DNA from: CAYUKK01 sp964445305 | Lineage (GTDB): Bacteria > Acidobacteriota > Aminicenantia > Aminicenantales > UBA8522 | Reading direction: 5' to 3' | NCBI GenBank assembly: GCA_964445305.1 | Contig: CAYUKK010000133.1 | Span: 1-17,397 of the forward strand | DNA length: 17,397 bases | In this document: positions 14,941 to 17,397 of the stretch, in pieces | Position numbering within the stretch: the first letter of the stretch is position 1 | How the letters are laid out: each line of letters opens with the position of its first letter | The notes under the pieces: generated by a model | The model's database searches: none | What the model saw: only the letters and a program-made list of their open reading frames with translations | What the model was told of the DNA's origin: nothing | Position numbers and translations under genes: made by a program

Positions 14941-17073
14941 TCAAGTTAAGCCCCACAGGCCGCTGAGACCCAGCTGGACCCAGAAAAAGACCTTGGTTAC
15001 CACTCGCAGTATGCCCTTTCGACAGGGCTTTAACCTCATGCTGTTGTTGGCCAGGTTGGAATCGATGAGCCAGATGAAGTCGGGGTCGACCTCAGCCGAG
15101 ACGGCCCGGGTCGGTTTTTCGAAGATGAATTTTTCCCACCTCTCCTGGCCGTCCCAGAACCTCGTTTCTTCTGACCCGTCCTCGAAGAGAACGCGAAGCT
15201 TGAGGCGCGCCTCTCCCCTCACCTTGGCTTCTCCGTAGCGTCGGACTCGGACCTCCGTGGTATAGGTTTTTTCGCCTGCCTCCTTTCCTTTCCCTTTTTC
15301 CAGCCGGGAGATGGAAGCTCTGGTAACTTTTTCTTTTTTGCCGTCGACATCAAAGAAACCACGGAAGAACTCTTTTTTTTCATAGGACTTCAGAGATGCG
15401 ATCCCGTAATCAAAATTGAGCGTGTTGAAGAAGAATTCCTCGAAGAACCAGCCCATATCTTGGCCAGCTATTTCGTTGACCACGTCGACAAAATCCTGGG
15501 TGCGAGGATGCTTGAAACGGAAACGGGCCTGAAAGGTCCGGAGGATGCGGAGCATTTTTTCTTCGCCGAGGAGCCGCTCGAGCGTATGGAGGCACGTCGA
15601 GGCGCGCATGTAGACATTCATTCCATAGCTAGCTCGGCTGTAAAAGTGCCAGGAGAAGGTCGTTATCGGGTCGAGCTCAACGGCGAGGATGGCAGCGATA
15701 CGGTCGAGCTCATAATCATAATAGACCGGAAATTTAAAGAACCAGGTCAGGGGGATGCCAAAGAGGGAAGCGGGCATCATTCCTGGTCCATAGGCTTTGG
15801 CTTGAACCTTGCCGGTCGAGTAGGTGTTGATTCCCTCATCCAGCCATGCCTCCTCGAACTCGTTGTTGGCGACGAGCCCATACCAGTAGCCATGCCCGAA
15901 CTCATGGATGATGACTCCCTCCGGAGAGAGAACCTTTCTATCGCGGAGCACACCTGTCCCGGCCGTAAAGAGCGTCGGATATTCCATGCCGCCGCTTCCG
16001 GTTCGGAAGGGAGGGTCGACCATGGTCACGGTTTCATAGGGGTAAGGGCCGTACCAGAGGCCGTAGTACTTGATGGCCGCACGCAGGGCTTTGAAATGCC
16101 TCTCCACCTGAGACTTGTGTTCGGGAAGGATGAGGAGGATCATCTTCACATCCGGTAGCCTGATGTCCTCGGGCGGGAGGTTGACCATCCGGGCCACCGC
16201 CGCATACTCCTCCTCTGTGACTTCCTGAGCGGCCAGGAAATCCCGCTCCACTTTGATGAAATGGGGGGCTGCCGTCCAGGCGAAGTCATGGATGTTTGTT
16301 TGCTCAAAAGTGTAGGTGACTTTCTTTCCGGCTGCATCCGAAACAGCGCTCACCTGTTTCCCGGAGGCTCCGACGACATACCGGGCTGGCACGGTGATGT
16401 GAACAGTAAAGTCGGCAAAGTCGGCAAAAAATTCGCTATTCAGGTGGTACTCATGGCAATTCCATCCCTTTCCTCGTTCATACACACCCGGCTTGGGAAA
16501 CCATTGGGCGATGAAATAAGAATCCTGATAGTATCCCGTCCGGAGTATTCCCCTCGGAATTTTAGCTTCGAACTCGAGCCTGAGGCACATTTCCTGGCCT
16601 GGGAGAAGGGGCTCGGGTAGAAGAAAGCGGGCGACGGTCTGGTCGCCGGGATGAGTTGGCTCGTCTTGATTGATAAATTCGAGGGTGGGGATCAGGTCGG
16701 TGCCGTCAGCCAAGGTCGCGGCTGTGATGTCGATCCAGCCCCAATCGTCGTCCCCCACCTGGATGCCCAGCCTCCCCTCCTCCCGCGACTCCTGGAAGAC
16801 CGTGCTCCGCTCGTTCTTGAAAGCGTTCCAGTAAAGATGAAACCAGAAATCGGGGATTGGTTCCTGAGTCCAATTGGACCAGAAGATATCTTCTTTCCCG
16901 CGGAGCATTTTCGTTTCCTCATCGAGCTCAACCCAGATTTCATAACGGAGAAAGTTCTTTCCCTCGCCGGTGGCCGATGCTCCTTCCTGTCTGGCCTGAA
17001 GAGAGCTGACGCCCTGAAGAATGAGCCCGAGGCAGAAAACGGAAAAAAGAGTTTTCTTGAACCGTTTGCCCAT
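14941..17073 (-). CDS. Exported M1-family metallopeptidase (aminopeptidase N-like)
   Basis: The 710-residue protein starts with a signal peptide (about 1-28, cleavage near LQARQ), with AGGAGG before the ATG at 17073. An N-terminal beta domain (about 40-270) precedes the gluzincin domain: GGMEYP exopeptidase motif (361-366), zinc site H390-E391-F-G-H394 and third ligand E413 (HExxH-x18-E), and probable catalytic Tyr 488 in YMRAS. All residues for activity are present. It should remove N-terminal residues from peptides outside the cytoplasm. The C-terminus (about 688-710, VVTKVFFWVQLGLSGLWGL) is hydrophobic and could anchor it in the membrane, which typical soluble M1 enzymes lack. It is flanked within 10 bp on both sides by membrane-protein genes on the same strand. 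Confidence 0.92.
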   Translation of the reverse strand: MGKRFKKTLFSVFCLGLILQGVSSLQARQEGASATGEGKNFLRYEIWVELDEETKMLRGKEDIFWSNWTQEPIPDFWFHLYWNAFKNERSTVFQESREEGRLGIQVGDDDWGWIDITAATLADGTDLIPTLEFINQDEPTHPGDQTVARFLLPEPLLPGQEMCLRLEFEAKIPRGILRTGYYQDSYFIAQWFPKPGVYERGKGWNCHEYHLNSEFFADFADFTVHITVPARYVVGASGKQVSAVSDAAGKKVTYTFEQTNIHDFAWTAAPHFIKVERDFLAAQEVTEEEYAAVARMVNLPPEDIRLPDVKMILLILPEHKSQVERHFKALRAAIKYYGLWYGPYPYETVTMVDPPFRTGSGGMEYPTLFTAGTGVLRDRKVLSPEGVIIHEFGHGYWYGLVANNEFEEAWLDEGINTYSTGKVQAKAYGPGMMPASLFGIPLTWFFKFPVYYDYELDRIAAILAVELDPITTFSWHFYSRASYGMNVYMRASTCLHTLERLLGEEKMLRILRTFQARFRFKHPRTQDFVDVVNEIAGQDMGWFFEEFFFNTLNFDYGIASLKSYEKKEFFRGFFDVDGKKEKVTRASISRLEKGKGKEAGEKTYTTEVRVRRYGEAKVRGEARLKLRVLFEDGSEETRFWDGQERWEKFIFEKPTRAVSAEVDPDFIWLIDSNLANNSMRLKPCRKGILRVVTKVFFWVQLGLSGLWGLT

Positions 17074-17082
17074 CGTTTCCTC

Positions 17083-17397
17083 CTAAGCTTTGGAATCGGA
17101 CGACCTAAGCCAGGACTCCCATGCCCCCGACCGGGGGAAAAAAATGAATTCCAGAGCCAGGGAGCCGAACCAGAGAAAATAGAAATCCCGACTGGAGCCA
17201 GTAAGGAGGAAAAAGACGAAACCAAGGAGCGCGGGGAGCTCAGCCAAAACAGCTGTGATGATGGAAGCTCGGCTTAACCGAGAAACTTTTTCCTCGAAGA
17301 GGTCTCGGTGCCCACCCCGGAGAAGTTGGCGATTGACTATCCTCGTCGCCAGGATGGCGGCGATGGCCAGACCGTAGAAGAGGAAAAGCAACGGACG
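17083..17397 (-). CDS. Membrane protein of unknown function, C-terminal part (5' end beyond window)
   Basis: The frame is open to the window edge, so only the last roughly 104 codons are visible. A TTG at 17391 could be read as a start, but no ribosome binding site can be seen and the frame continues with Arg-Pro, so I treat it as truncated by the window. The visible part has about three hydrophobic helices (residues 1-18, 42-64 and 68-86 counted from 17391) separated by a basic loop with RIVNRQLLRGGHRD. No family recognised. It ends 9 bp before the M1 peptidase start and is probably the upstream gene in the same operon. Confidence 0.65.
   Translation of the reverse strand, partial: RPLLFLFYGLAIAAILATRIVNRQLLRGGHRDLFEEKVSRLSRASIITAVLAELPALLGFVFFLLTGSSRDFYFLWFGSLALEFIFFPRSGAWESWLRSSDSKA

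Noticed and set aside
15460..16158. Plus-strand open frame of 232 codons
   Set aside because: It is antisense to the M1 peptidase catalytic domain, where all catalytic motifs are in frame.

Overview
This is a gene-dense bacterial chromosomal window of moderately high GC. It has strong GGAGG-type ribosome binding sites and no rRNA, tRNA, CRISPR, transposase or phage gene. The mix of proteins (corrinoid methyl transfer, exported Asp-box beta-propeller protein, exported M14 and M1 metallopeptidases, beta-CASP nuclease) suggests an anaerobic, peptide-degrading bacterium of the Acidobacteria/Aminicenantes kind. That placement rests on protein style only and is moderate to low in confidence.

Layout from left to right. 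Positions 1-600 hold no gene I can support; 20-240 is unusually rich in small inverted repeats and may be a structured or repeated element. A PEBP/YbhB-family gene lies on the minus strand (602-1063). It diverges, across an AT-rich spacer, from a plus-strand three-gene operon (1218-5175): an ASKHA/[2Fe-2S] reductive activator of corrinoid proteins (RACo type), a B12-binding corrinoid protein, and an MttB-superfamily methyltransferase that reads through without any amber codon. Together these form a methyl-transfer module of the non-pyrrolysine type, missing only the second methyltransferase that passes the methyl group to tetrahydrofolate.

This operon converges within 13 bp on a large minus-strand gene (5189-8335) for an exported protein with 11 Asp boxes. 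Its signal peptide contains ten leucines encoded by a perfect CTT tract. A divergent intergenic region of about 460 bp with a good sigma70-like promoter (8527-8555) then leads into two tandem plus-strand M14 carboxypeptidase-like genes (8797-10848 and 10858-12627). The downstream copy keeps every catalytic residue. In the upstream copy the zinc motif HxxE appears inverted to ExxH, the third zinc histidine is serine and the catalytic glutamate is aspartate, so it is probably a pseudoenzyme or has altered chemistry.

The remaining genes form a tightly packed minus-strand operon reading 17397 to 12624: the C-terminal part of a small membrane protein (cut by the window edge), an exported M1 aminopeptidase-like protein with a possible C-terminal membrane anchor, a six-helix membrane protein, and a beta-CASP metallo-beta-lactamase RNA-processing-type nuclease. 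The last of these overlaps the second M14 gene tail to tail by 4 bp. Overall the window pairs a cytoplasmic methyl-transfer module with a set of exported proteins, three of them metallopeptidase-like, consistent with growth on peptides and methylated compounds (inference).
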